A stretch of 64,000 bases of DNA from Anaerovibrio slackiae (GCF_009695585.1 NZ_VUNR01000001.1:62001-126000), one strand, 5' to 3'; shown: positions 26,930-35,478, counted from the first letter of the stretch. Notes: generated by a model not told the origin, from the letters alone. Numbers and translations are program-made.

Positions 26930-28395
26930 AGGACAGCAGGAATTTGTTTGAACGGCTAGATACTCCATTGCCTGGATGTTATGAAATCATCCCCTGCCGC
27001 CGCAGTGACAGCAGGGGAACATTTATTAAGACTGTTCACGAGGATGCCTTTAAGGAACTGGGGTTGGAGGCTGATTTTGTTGAGCAGTATTACTCTGTCT
27101 CCAAGCAGCATGTGCTGCGCGGACTGCATTTTCAATTGCCGCCCTCTGACCATGCAAAACTGGTCTATTGCATTGAGGGCAGGATTTTTGATGTGGCTGT
27201 GGACTTGCGCCATGGTTCTGCTGCCTATGGTCACTTCCATACCTGTGAGCTTTCTGCGGAAAATGGCAAAATGCTGTATATACCTAAGGGTATGGCACAT
27301 GGCTTTTATACATTATCTCAGCAGGCTGTGGTCATGTATAACGTAACCAGCTTATATGATGCGGAACGTGACAGTGGAATTTTGTGGAATTCATTGAATA
27401 TTCCTTGGCCTGTTGATGAGATTGAGCCACCTGTTATATCTGAGAGGGACAAAAATTTCTGCACCTTTGCAGAATTTTCTTCCCCTTTTACCAAACGGGC
27501 TTTGCTGACAGGTATTACCGGCTTTGTGGGAAGCCATCTGGCTGAAAAACTGCTGGCCGAAGGCTGGGAGGTTCATGGCATCGTTAGGGAAAACTCAGAT
27601 ACCAGCAAATTGATTGGCAAATTGACTGACAGGATAAAGCTGCATATGCACAATGATAGAAAAAGCCTGAATAGCATAATGGCAGAAGTAAAGCCGGAGG
27701 TTGTCTTTCATCTGGCATCTTTGTATTTGTCCAGCCATGCTTATGAGGATATTCCTGCCCTTGTTGAGAGCAATGTAACATTTGGCACTTTGCTGGTTGA
27801 GGCAATGATAAATAATGGCTGTTGCAGGCTGGTAAATACAGGCACTTCATGGCAGCATTATCAGAACAAGCCATACAGCCCGGTGAATTTGTATGCCGCC
27901 AGCAAGCAGGCATTTGATGATATGCTGCAATACTATGTGGAAGCCCGTGAACTGAAAGTGATTGAGCTGCAACTGTTTGATACCTATGGCGCAGATGACA
28001 AGCGGCAGAAACTGCTTAATTTATTGCGGGATTGCCTGAAAAACGGCAGGAAATTGTCCATGTCACCAGGGGAGCAGCTTTTAAATCTGGTGCATATAGA
28101 TGATGTTGTGTCAGCTTTTTCCTTGGCGGGGAATTATTTGCTGTCGGGAGACTATGATAAATGTGGTACATATGCGGTAGTAGCACAGGAAATGTTTTCC
28201 CTCAGGGAATTGGTTGAAAGGATTGAGCAGCTTGCAGGCGGCAGCCTGAATATTGAATTTGGCGGCAGGCCTTATCGTGCTAGGGAGGTTATGAAGCCCT
28301 GGATTTTCGGCAACATTCTGCCCGGCTGGCAATGCAAAATAGCATTAGATGATGGACTGCAAAACTTCTTTGGCTTCAAAGAATGTTCTATATGA
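26926..28395 (+). CDS. Fusion: RmlC-like sugar epimerase + NAD-dependent reductase (SDR)
   Basis: 489 residues in two domains. Residues 1-180 are an RmlC/RfbC-type cupin with the catalytic-region motifs RGLHFQ (His68) and KGMAHGFYTL. Residues 190-489 are an extended SDR with TGITGFVGSHLAEKL (from 195) and Tyr323-x3-Lys327 (YAASK). In CDP-ascarylose synthesis the product of RfbH is acted on by a separate 5-epimerase and then a 4-ketoreductase; this protein looks like both steps joined. That role is inferred from operon order. The start codon ATG overlaps the rfbH stop. A strong terminator follows at 28461. Confidence 0.85.
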   Translation: MKDSRNLFERLDTPLPGCYEIIPCRRSDSRGTFIKTVHEDAFKELGLEADFVEQYYSVSKQHVLRGLHFQLPPSDHAKLVYCIEGRIFDVAVDLRHGSAAYGHFHTCELSAENGKMLYIPKGMAHGFYTLSQQAVVMYNVTSLYDAERDSGILWNSLNIPWPVDEIEPPVISERDKNFCTFAEFSSPFTKRALLTGITGFVGSHLAEKLLAEGWEVHGIVRENSDTSKLIGKLTDRIKLHMHNDRKSLNSIMAEVKPEVVFHLASLYLSSHAYEDIPALVESNVTFGTLLVEAMINNGCCRLVNTGTSWQHYQNKPYSPVNLYAASKQAFDDMLQYYVEARELKVIELQLFDTYGADDKRQKLLNLLRDCLKNGRKLSMSPGEQLLNLVHIDDVVSAFSLAGNYLLSGDYDKCGTYAVVAQEMFSLRELVERIEQLAGGSLNIEFGGRPYRAREVMKPWIFGNILPGWQCKIALDDGLQNFFGFKECSI

Positions 28396-28460
28396 TATTT
28401 ATGTAATTAGTTGATATAGAATGCAAATATTGAGTCCTTTACAAGAGTAAGGCATAATTA

Positions 28461-28515
28461 ACAGACATAAGTAATTACAAGATATATCGCTTATCATTAC
28501 TTATATCTGTTTTTT
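28461..28515 (+). terminator. Terminator of the flagellin/sugar operon
   Basis: ACAGACATAAGTAAT (from 28461) pairs with ATTACTTATATCTGT (ending 28510) with one mismatch, followed by TTTTTT. Confidence 0.85.
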
Positions 28516-28827
28516 ATGTATATTTTTCAAAAATATATTCCGATATTTACCGAAAAAAGTGGTATAATGTTTGTAGAACAATCTTTTTATTACAAAGTAA
28601 AAACGGTTAACAAAAGTGTTCAATTCTGTTATATTTAAAGGGGATGACAGTATGACAAACAAGAAGAACGAGAAGCCCTGCTGGAAGCTGGCGAAAACCG
28701 TGGCATAACTCGCGAACGAATTGACTCTGCACGCAGGCTGCTTACCAATGGCATTGTGACTATACAGGCACTGAAAGCACCGGGATTTCATTCTAACGAG
28801 GAACTGGCAGCCATAGCAAAACCGTAA
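28507..28827 (+). pseudogene. Internally deleted Rpn-family nuclease gene
   Basis: The 5' flank (28507-28640, with AAAAAGTGGTATAATGTTTGTAGAA) matches the flank of the related gene at 39.35 kb. The coding part then jumps to the C-terminal tail: codons up to 28827 read EREALLEAGENRG ... EELAAIAKP, out of frame with the ATG at 28652. Only the tail of the protein is left. The rest of 28396-29028 holds terminators and the operator of the next gene. Confidence 0.75.
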
Positions 28828-28867
28828 TTAATTCCTCAGCTAAAACACAAATACATATTTAAGCCCC

Positions 28868-28908
28868 AAAATCCTGTTTCAGGCATACAACTACTGAAAC
28901 AGGATTTT
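28868..28908 (+). terminator. Terminator hairpin, family copy 1
   Basis: AAAATCCTGTTTCAG pairs with CTGAAACAGGATTTT. The same stem recurs at 30231 and 40047. Confidence 0.85.
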
Positions 28909-28926
28909 CTATTCGCCAATTTTATA

Positions 28927-28989
28927 TTTTTGTCATTACATTGACATTTTTATCTTTATTATTCCAAAAATGTCAATACAATGACAAAA
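28927..28989. promoter_or_regulatory. Paired inverted repeats (operator) before the DUF4143 ATPase
   Basis: TTTTTGTCATTACATTGACA (28926-28945 region, ending ATTTTT at 28951) is mirrored by AAAAATGTCAATACAATGAC (from 28966). Each arm also holds an internal TGTCA/TGACA dyad. The second arm overlaps a -35-like TGACAA. Confidence 0.6.
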
Positions 28990-29011
28990 TGTAAACATTT
29001 TGTGCTATAAT
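28982..29011 (+). promoter_or_regulatory. Promoter of the DUF4143 ATPase
   Basis: TGACAA (28982-28987) and TATAAT (29006-29011), 18 bases apart, just upstream of the start codon. Leader is very short. Confidence 0.6.
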
Positions 29012-29028
29012 ATCATTGAGGTGATAAA

Positions 29029-30228
29029 ATGATTAGGCGTGATGTATATATGAACCAGCTTCATAGGCTGAGAGATAAAAATATCATAAAAGTAGTTACC
29101 GGCATCAGGCGTTGTGGCAAATCTACATTACTGCACATGTTTCAAAAGGAACTGGCTGAACATGGCATAGAGAAAGAGCGCATGATTGCTGTCAACCTTG
29201 AAAGCGGTGATTTTCGCAAAATCCGTACCGCAGATGATTTATATGATTATGTGGAGCAAAGGCTGTGTGCAGATAAAACTAATTATGTTTTTTTGGACGA
29301 GGTGCAGAATGTTCCTGACTTTCAACGGGCTGTAGACTGGCTATATGCCAAACCAGGAGTTGACCTGTATCTTACAGGCTCAAATGCCTATCTGCTGTCG
29401 GGGGAGCTTGCAACCCTGCTGTCCGGGCGTCACATGGAAATAAGAATGCTGCCTCTTTCTTTTGCTGAGTTTGTTTCTGTATCGCCTGAGACAGGCAACC
29501 TGCCACAGCTGTATTCCAAATATCTCGTAAACAGCTCATTTCCCGGCGTATTGGAATACCGGGAGCAGGACGACATACGTGCATATATTGAGGGCATCTA
29601 CAACACCGTCCTCATTAAGGATGTTGCAACACGCAGGCGTATTTCGGATATAGCAATGCTCCAGAGCATTGTGGAGTTTATGTATGACAATATTGGCAAC
29701 CTTTGCTCAGCAGCCAAAATTGCCGGTGCTATGACATCTGCTGGCAGGAAAATAAGCACCAATACGGTAGAAGCGTATATACAGGCACTTGTGGACAGCT
29801 TCATCCTGTACAAGGCCAATCGTTACGATGTTCACGGCAAGGAACGCCTCAAAAACGGTGCAAAATATTACGCAGTAGATATTGGCTTGCGCAATTATTT
29901 GCTTGGAACAAGTTTTGGTGATGTAGGGCATATTCTGGAAAATATTGTCTATCTTGAACTGCTCCGTAGAGGAAATGAAGTATTTGTGGGAAAGGCAGGT
30001 ACATCAGAAGTAGATTTTGTCACCATTCACAATGGACAAAAGGCGTACTACCAGGTTTCTCAGTCCGTCCTTGATGAAAACACCCTGCACCGTGAGCTTG
30101 CCCCATTGCAGGGGATAAAGGATAATTATCCCAAGTATCTGCTGACTATGGATTATTTCCCGAATATTTCCTTTGAAGGCATTCAGCATGTCAATGTACT
30201 TGAATGGCTCTCAGCCCCAAATACATAA
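29029..30228 (+). CDS. AAA-type ATPase with DUF4143 domain
   Basis: 399 residues. P-loop GIRRCGKST (about 26-34), Walker B YVFLDEVQ, sensor LTGSNAYLLSG, and the C-terminal DUF4143 region ending in a nuclease-like fold (EVDFVTIHNGQKAYYQVS). These proteins are common and often frequent in genomes of gut anaerobes; their cellular function is unknown. GAGGTG lies before the ATG. It is a monocistronic gene with its own dyad-rich operator. Confidence 0.85.
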   Translation: MIRRDVYMNQLHRLRDKNIIKVVTGIRRCGKSTLLHMFQKELAEHGIEKERMIAVNLESGDFRKIRTADDLYDYVEQRLCADKTNYVFLDEVQNVPDFQRAVDWLYAKPGVDLYLTGSNAYLLSGELATLLSGRHMEIRMLPLSFAEFVSVSPETGNLPQLYSKYLVNSSFPGVLEYREQDDIRAYIEGIYNTVLIKDVATRRRISDIAMLQSIVEFMYDNIGNLCSAAKIAGAMTSAGRKISTNTVEAYIQALVDSFILYKANRYDVHGKERLKNGAKYYAVDIGLRNYLLGTSFGDVGHILENIVYLELLRRGNEVFVGKAGTSEVDFVTIHNGQKAYYQVSQSVLDENTLHRELAPLQGIKDNYPKYLLTMDYFPNISFEGIQHVNVLEWLSAPNT

Positions 30229-30230
30229 AC

Positions 30231-30275
30231 AAAAAACCCTGTTTCAGACATATCACCATCTGAAACAGGATTTTC
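30231..30275. terminator. Terminator hairpin, family copy 2
   Basis: CCCTGTTTCAG pairs with CTGAAACAGGA, with A-rich and T-rich flanks, so it can work for both the ATPase gene and tatC. Confidence 0.85.
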
Positions 30276-30334
30276 TATCTTTATCTTCCTTTATCTTCGG
30301 AGCTTATTCCCATGAATCGCCTTCACGCTATCCG

Positions 30335-30436
30335 CCTGTGCCGCTTACTTATGCAATATGTACTCTTTCCTGCGTCACTTGCTTATGCCATGTGCATTTT
30401 TTCCTGTGCCGCTTACTTGTGCAATATGTACTTTAC
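30335..30436. repeat. Three tandem 34-bp repeats overlapping the tatC 3' end
   Basis: Units start at 30335, 30369 and 30403, exactly 34 bases apart. Units 1 and 3 differ at few positions (CCTGTGCCGCTTACTT, then TGCAATATGTACT); unit 2 is more diverged, mostly by transitions. Unit 3 contains the last codons of tatC, so the array arose by duplication of that end. Confidence 0.8.
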
Positions 30437-31285
30437 TGCCAGATAGCCAACTCCGTAGAGCAAAATCATCGGAATTGCCATCATGCTCTGGCTGATAACG
30501 TCCGGCGGCGTGAACAGGGCACCAATCACGAAGCACACCACAATCACAACCCGGAATTTTGCCGCCAGCATATCAGATGTCACAATGCCCATCCATGCCA
30601 GCACCAGCATGACTAGCGGCATCTCAAACAGCATGCCAAAGGGAAGCACAAAGGTCAGGATAAAATCAAAATAGCTGCCAGCCGACAAAAACGGCTGAAA
30701 ATCAGTGTTCCCCATGCCCAAAAAGAAGCTCATGGCCACCGGCAGCACCAGCTTGAAGGAAAACAGCATACCTGCCGCAAAGAGCACCACGGACACAGGC
30801 ACCAGTATTGACATCATCAGCCGCTCACGCATGGTCAGGGCCGGGAGCAGAAACGCCCATGCCTGATAAAAAATAATCGGCAGGGAGATGATGAAGCCGG
30901 AAAACATGGTCACCTTGATGTAGACAAAAAATGCCTCCGCCGGCTGCATATAGTAGAGCTTTCCTGCCGGTTCAACCAGCCAGGCCATAATCCTGTCCAG
31001 GAAGCCATAGGCAATAGCTGAACCCATCGCCACGCCCAGCAGGCTGTACAGGATACGCCGCCGCAGCTCCGTCAGGTGCGCCAGGATGGACATATTGGCT
31101 GCCTGTTCCTCAGGCTCTTGCTGCCCAGCTTCATGCCCCTGCCCGGCATTCTCCTGCTCCTGTACTGCCTTCTCCTGCTGCACATCCTCACGTTCCTGCA
31201 TGGTGCTCTCCTGCTCCTGCACCGCTTCCTCCTGTTGTACCGTCAGCTCATCCGATACACTTGATACCTCTGAAGTATTTGCCAT
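30413..31285 (-). CDS. tatC: Sec-independent protein translocase subunit TatC
   Basis: Core membrane receptor of the Tat system, which exports folded proteins with twin-arginine signals. 290 residues, about 50 more than usual: an N-terminal Gln/Glu-rich extension (about 1-64) precedes the conserved MSILAHLTELRRRI start of the six-helix domain. FTPPDVISQ in the last periplasmic loop is typical. The first conserved Met at about residue 65 could be an internal start, but no good site was seen there. It is downstream of tatA on the same strand, opposite the hydrogenase maturases whose hydrogenase carries a Tat signal. Confidence 0.93.
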   Translation of the reverse strand: MANTSEVSSVSDELTVQQEEAVQEQESTMQEREDVQQEKAVQEQENAGQGHEAGQQEPEEQAANMSILAHLTELRRRILYSLLGVAMGSAIAYGFLDRIMAWLVEPAGKLYYMQPAEAFFVYIKVTMFSGFIISLPIIFYQAWAFLLPALTMRERLMMSILVPVSVVLFAAGMLFSFKLVLPVAMSFFLGMGNTDFQPFLSAGSYFDFILTFVLPFGMLFEMPLVMLVLAWMGIVTSDMLAAKFRVVIVVCFVIGALFTPPDVISQSMMAIPMILLYGVGYLAVKYILHK

Positions 31286-31312
31286 ATCACTATGCCTTAT
31301 ACGCCATGGGGC

Positions 31313-31510
31313 TTACGCCTTGGTACCGGTAGACTTCTTATCCTCGTCTACAACGGTAACATCCTCAATGATGTTTTTCTCAGCATTCTTGAACTCCCTG
31401 ATGCTTTTGCCCAAAGCCTTGCCCACGTCAGGCAGCTTGCCAGGCCCGAAAACTACCAAGGCAATAACCAGTATCAAAACAAGCTCTGTAACACCAATGC
31501 CACTGAACAT
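31313..31510 (-). CDS. tatA: Twin-arginine translocase subunit TatA/E
   Basis: 65 residues: one membrane helix (about 8-25) followed by FGPGKLPDVGKALGKSI, the amphipathic helix of TatA-type pore subunits, and a charged tail. GAAAGGTGAG lies before the ATG. It is 27 bases upstream of tatC. With no TatB nearby, this is probably a minimal TatAC system. Confidence 0.92.
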   Translation of the reverse strand: MFSGIGVTELVLILVIALVVFGPGKLPDVGKALGKSIREFKNAEKNIIEDVTVVDEDKKSTGTKA

Positions 31511-31806
31511 AAAATCTCACCTTTCAAAAACAATTTCACCGCATTATATAGCTAAAATATGAAAATAAACTGTAGCCAAAGGCTCCCTACATTTTACGCC
31601 CATTTCTCAAAAAATGCAAGCATACTATCAGGCATAATATTATTAGTGGGAAAATATGTTATTGAACAACAGTCAAATGTCTGCTGCCCATGAAGTTTTT
31701 TGCGTTTTTTGTAGAAATTTTCTGTTAATAATGTTGCTTTAAATTAGCAAAAGTAATATCATTAATCTGTAAGTATAAATAGTAGCTATTTTTAGGAGAT
31801 GATAAT

Positions 31807-32850
31807 ATTTCTGTTGTTGACGATATTGAAGCAAAAAAGGATATCACAAGGGACGAGCTTCAGTATCTGCTGGAGGGCAACGAAGGGGAATACCTGCGTC
31901 AGCGGGCTGTAGCCGTCAGGAAAGCCGTCTATGGGCAGGAAGTCTTTATCCGGGGGCTTATCGAGTTCACCAATTTCTGCAAGAACAATTGCTACTACTG
32001 CGGCATCAGGCGTGATAACAGGCAGGCTTCCAGATACCGGCTGACCGCTGAGGAAATCCTGGACTGCTGCCAAAACGGCTATGAGCTGGGCTTTCGGACT
32101 TTTGTGCTTCAGGGAGGCGAGGATGAGTATTTTACAGATGACAGGCTGTGCCGGATTATCAGCAGCATCAAGTCAAACCATCCTGACTGCGCCATCACCC
32201 TGTCCATCGGTGAAAAGGATAGGGCCAGCTATCAGCGTTATTTTGAGGCAGGTGCTGAAAGATACCTGCTGCGCCATGAAACGGCTGACGAGGCGCACTA
32301 CAGAAAGCTCCATCCAAGGGAAATGTCCCTGCAGCATCGCAAAGAGTGCCTGTATGCGCTGAAGGAAATAGGCTATCAGGTGGGAGCAGGCTTCATGACA
32401 GGCTCCCCGGGGCAGACCGTTGATACCTTGCATGAGGATTTGCAGTTCCTGCGGGAGCTGAAGCCTCACATGGTGGGCATCGGCCCTTTTATACCGCAGC
32501 ATGATACGCCCTTTGGCAATGAGCCGGGGGGAACGGCTGCCATGACGCTCACCCTGCTGTCCATCATCCGGCTGCTGCTGCCCAATGTACTGCTGCCTGC
32601 CACCACGGCTCTGGGCACCATTGACCCGGTGGGCAGGGAAAAGGGGCTCAGGGCAGGTGCCAACGTAGTCATGCCGAACCTTTCGCCCAAGGCAGTACGC
32701 AAAAAGTATGCCCTGTACGATGCCAAAATCTGCACAGGCGAGGAAGCGGCAGAGTGTATTGTGTGCTTAAAAAACCGTGTTAAAAATGCCGGTTACAACA
32801 TAGTCTGTGACCGGGGAGACTATAGAAACAGGGGGATAGAAAATGTATGA
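31807..32850 (+). CDS. hydE: [FeFe] hydrogenase maturase HydE (radical SAM), apparent ATT start
   Basis: 347-residue radical-SAM enzyme for synthesis of the H-cluster dithiolate bridge. Cluster cysteines Cys58, Cys62 and Cys65 (CKNNCYYC) are present and the frame is open from 31801 to the stop at 32850. No ATG, GTG or TTG occurs in frame before 32104, which would remove the cluster. AGGAG (31794-31798) sits eight bases before an in-frame ATT at 31807, the best start. HydE proteins normally have about 345-350 residues, which matches. The stop overlaps the start of hydG by eight bases. Confidence 0.88.
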   Translation: MSVVDDIEAKKDITRDELQYLLEGNEGEYLRQRAVAVRKAVYGQEVFIRGLIEFTNFCKNNCYYCGIRRDNRQASRYRLTAEEILDCCQNGYELGFRTFVLQGGEDEYFTDDRLCRIISSIKSNHPDCAITLSIGEKDRASYQRYFEAGAERYLLRHETADEAHYRKLHPREMSLQHRKECLYALKEIGYQVGAGFMTGSPGQTVDTLHEDLQFLRELKPHMVGIGPFIPQHDTPFGNEPGGTAAMTLTLLSIIRLLLPNVLLPATTALGTIDPVGREKGLRAGANVVMPNLSPKAVRKKYALYDAKICTGEEAAECIVCLKNRVKNAGYNIVCDRGDYRNRGIENV

Positions 32851-34261
32851 TGTAAAATCAATGAAGGCAGAGGAATTTATCTCCGACGAGGAAATAAAGG
32901 CAACCCTGCAATATGCCGATGAGAACAAGGACAATATGGAGGTAGTTGATGCCATTATTGCCAAGGCGAAGCTTGGCAAGGGGCTTACCCACCGGGAGGC
33001 TTCCGTGCTCCTGGCCTGCGACAATGAGGAAAAGCTGCAGGAGATTTATGACCTGGCAAGGCAGATCAAGGAAGACTACTACGGCAACCGCATTGTGCTG
33101 TTTGCGCCGTTGTACCTTTCCAACTACTGCGTCAACGGCTGCCTGTACTGCCCTTATCATCTGAAAAACAAGCATATCAGCCGCAAGAAGCTGACTCAGG
33201 ACGAAATCCGCAAGGAAGTAATCGCCCTGCAGGATATGGGACATAAGCGGCTTGCCATCGAGCTTGGCGAGGACCCGGTCAACAATCCTATCGAGTATGT
33301 GCTGGAATCCATCAACACCATCTACAACATCAAGCACAAGAATGGCGCCATCCGCCGGGTAAATGTCAATATTGCCGCTACCACGGTGGAAAACTACAAG
33401 AAGCTCCATGATGCCGGTATAGGCACTTATATCCTGTTCCAGGAGACTTACAACAAGGAAGCCTATGAAAAGCTTCACCCGACCGGACCAAAGCATGATT
33501 ATGCCTACCATACAGAGGCCATGGACAGGGCCCAGGCAGGCGGCATTGATGATGTAGGCTTGGGCGTGCTTTTCGGGCTGGAAATGTACCGCTATGAATT
33601 TGCCGGTATCCTGATGCATGCAGAGCATCTGGAAGCCGTCCATGGTGTAGGCCCTCATACCATCAGCGTGCCCCGTGTCAAGAAGGCTGATGATATTGAC
33701 CCTGAGGCCTTTGACAATGGCATCAGCGATGAAATCTTCGAGAAGATTATCGCCCTCATCAGGGTGGCTGTGCCGTATACCGGCATGATTATCTCCACCC
33801 GTGAGGGCAAGGCCGTCAGGGAGAAGGCTCTTGAGCTGGGCATTTCCCAGATCAGCGGTGCTTCCCGTACCAGCGTAGGCGGCTATGCCGAGGAGGAGCC
33901 TGAGGATGACAACTCCGCCCAGTTCGATGTCAGCGACCAGCGCACCCTGGATGAGGTAATCAGCTGGCTCATCAATCTGGGCTATGTGCCAAGCTTCTGC
34001 ACGGCATGCTATAGAGAAGGCCGTACCGGGGACAGGTTCATGTCCCTCTGCAAGAGCAAGCAGATTCTGAACTGCTGCCATCCAAATGCCCTGATGACAT
34101 TGAAGGAATATCTGGAGGATTATGCCAGTGAAGAAACCAGGGCAAAGGGCATGGCCATGATAGCCGAGGAGCTGAAAAAGATTCCTAACGAAAAGGTCAG
34201 GAAGATTGCCGCAGAGCATATTGCCGATATTAGCAAGGGTAAAAGGGATTTCAGGTTTTAA
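32843..34261 (+). CDS. hydG: [FeFe] hydrogenase maturase HydG (tyrosine lyase)
   Basis: 472 residues. Radical-SAM enzyme that splits tyrosine to give the CO and cyanide ligands of the H-cluster. The N-terminal cluster motif is Cys96-x3-Cys100-x2-Cys103 (CVNGCLYC); a second, C-terminal cluster is indicated by FCTACYREGRTG, as in other HydG. AGGGGG precedes the ATG, which overlaps hydE. HydF follows after two bases. Confidence 0.96.
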   Translation: MYDVKSMKAEEFISDEEIKATLQYADENKDNMEVVDAIIAKAKLGKGLTHREASVLLACDNEEKLQEIYDLARQIKEDYYGNRIVLFAPLYLSNYCVNGCLYCPYHLKNKHISRKKLTQDEIRKEVIALQDMGHKRLAIELGEDPVNNPIEYVLESINTIYNIKHKNGAIRRVNVNIAATTVENYKKLHDAGIGTYILFQETYNKEAYEKLHPTGPKHDYAYHTEAMDRAQAGGIDDVGLGVLFGLEMYRYEFAGILMHAEHLEAVHGVGPHTISVPRVKKADDIDPEAFDNGISDEIFEKIIALIRVAVPYTGMIISTREGKAVREKALELGISQISGASRTSVGGYAEEEPEDDNSAQFDVSDQRTLDEVISWLINLGYVPSFCTACYREGRTGDRFMSLCKSKQILNCCHPNALMTLKEYLEDYASEETRAKGMAMIAEELKKIPNEKVRKIAAEHIADISKGKRDFRF

Positions 34262-34263
34262 TT

Positions 34264-35478
34264 ATGGCAGAGTTAAATTCAACACCAAACGCAAACAGGC
34301 TTCATATAGGTATTTTTGGCAGGACCAACAGCGGCAAGTCAACTCTCCTGAATGTCCTGACAGGCCAGAGCACCTCCATCGTATCCGAGGTGGCCGGAAC
34401 AACTACGGACATTGTCTACAAGGCCATGGAAATCAATCCCCTGGGTCCCTGTGTGCTGATGGACACGGCAGGCCTTGAGGATACCACGGTATTGGGAGCC
34501 CAGCGGCTGGAAAAGACAAAGCTGGCTATGGACAAGGCGGAGATTGCCATCATCGTCTTTCCGGCTGACGGCAGGGCGGATTTTGCCGCGGAGCTGGGGC
34601 TTTTGGATTCCTTCCGCCAGAAGGATATTCCTGTGCTGTGCCTCATCAACATCTTCGGTGACAACGAGGCTGTGGCAGCTAATCTAAAGGCACAGCTCAA
34701 GGGCAGGCTGAAGGAAAGCAAGGTAGAAGCTTTGCTGCTGGATTGCAGCCGGGCAAAGGATGTAGACGGGCTGCGCCTGGCTCTTGCCAAGCTGATGCCG
34801 GAGGACTATGACAATGAGTTCATCACAGGCAGGCTGGTCAAGGAGGATGATGTGGTGCTGCTGGTAATGCCCCAGGACATTCAGGCACCTAAGCGCCGCC
34901 TGATTCTGCCCCAGGTGCAGACCATCCGGGAGCTTTTGGACAGGAAATGCACTGTGGTCAGCACCACGGCAGAAAAGCTGGAGCTGGCCCTGTCCCGGCT
35001 GAGTGCCCCGCCCCAGCTGATTATCACGGATTCCCAGGTGTTCAAGCATGTCTATGAGCACAAGCCGGCTGAAAGCAGGCTGACCTCCTTCTCCGTGCTG
35101 TTCGCAGCTTACAAGGGAGACCTTTCATATTATGTTGAAGGGGCACAGCATATAGACAGCCTCACGGAGAAATCCCGGGTGCTCATCGCTGAGTGCTGCA
35201 CCCATGCGCCTTTGAAGGAAGATATCGGCCGGGAGAAGATTCCGTGCATGCTCAGAAAGCGATTTGGTGAGAATATGCAGATTGATGTGGTCAGCGGTAC
35301 GGATTTTCCTGTTGAGCTGTCCGGGTATGACCTGATTATTCAGTGCGGCGGCTGCATGTTCAACCGCAAGTTTATTATGGCGCGCATCCAGAAGGCGAAG
35401 GAGGCAGCTGTGCCTATGACCAATTATGGTGTTACCATCGCATATCTGACGGGTATTCTTGATAAAATATCCTTTTAA
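34264..35478 (+). CDS. hydF: [FeFe] hydrogenase maturation GTPase HydF
   Basis: 404 residues. Scaffold that carries the H-cluster precursor and delivers it to the hydrogenase. The N-terminal GTPase domain has GRTNSGKST (about 14-22) and DTAG. The C-terminal cluster domain keeps CTHAP and CGGCMFNRK. It starts two bases after hydG, in one operon with hydE and hydG, and lies upstream of the hydrogenase gene itself. Confidence 0.96.
   Translation: MAELNSTPNANRLHIGIFGRTNSGKSTLLNVLTGQSTSIVSEVAGTTTDIVYKAMEINPLGPCVLMDTAGLEDTTVLGAQRLEKTKLAMDKAEIAIIVFPADGRADFAAELGLLDSFRQKDIPVLCLINIFGDNEAVAANLKAQLKGRLKESKVEALLLDCSRAKDVDGLRLALAKLMPEDYDNEFITGRLVKEDDVVLLVMPQDIQAPKRRLILPQVQTIRELLDRKCTVVSTTAEKLELALSRLSAPPQLIITDSQVFKHVYEHKPAESRLTSFSVLFAAYKGDLSYYVEGAQHIDSLTEKSRVLIAECCTHAPLKEDIGREKIPCMLRKRFGENMQIDVVSGTDFPVELSGYDLIIQCGGCMFNRKFIMARIQKAKEAAVPMTNYGVTIAYLTGILDKISF

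Noticed and set aside
30335-30436. CRISPR array
   Set aside because: The three 34-bp units are adjacent without spacers, so this is a plain tandem repeat. No CRISPR array or cas gene was found elsewhere in the window.
31734-31750. Palindrome TTGCTTTAAATTAGCAA upstream of hydE as a fifth XRE operator
   Set aside because: The arms match the flagellin-region operator but the spacer is seven bases instead of five, so the phase differs. It may be coincidence in AT-rich DNA.
32104-32850. HydE as a short 248-residue protein or a pseudogene
   Set aside because: The open frame continues upstream to 31801 and encodes the radical-SAM cysteines and a full HydE N-terminus, so an unusual start codon is the simpler reading.
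32858-34219. Long open frame (453 codons) on the minus strand inside hydG
   Set aside because: It lies wholly opposite a well-conserved gene, has no ribosome-binding site and its protein resembles no family. GC-rich codon use creates such antisense frames.
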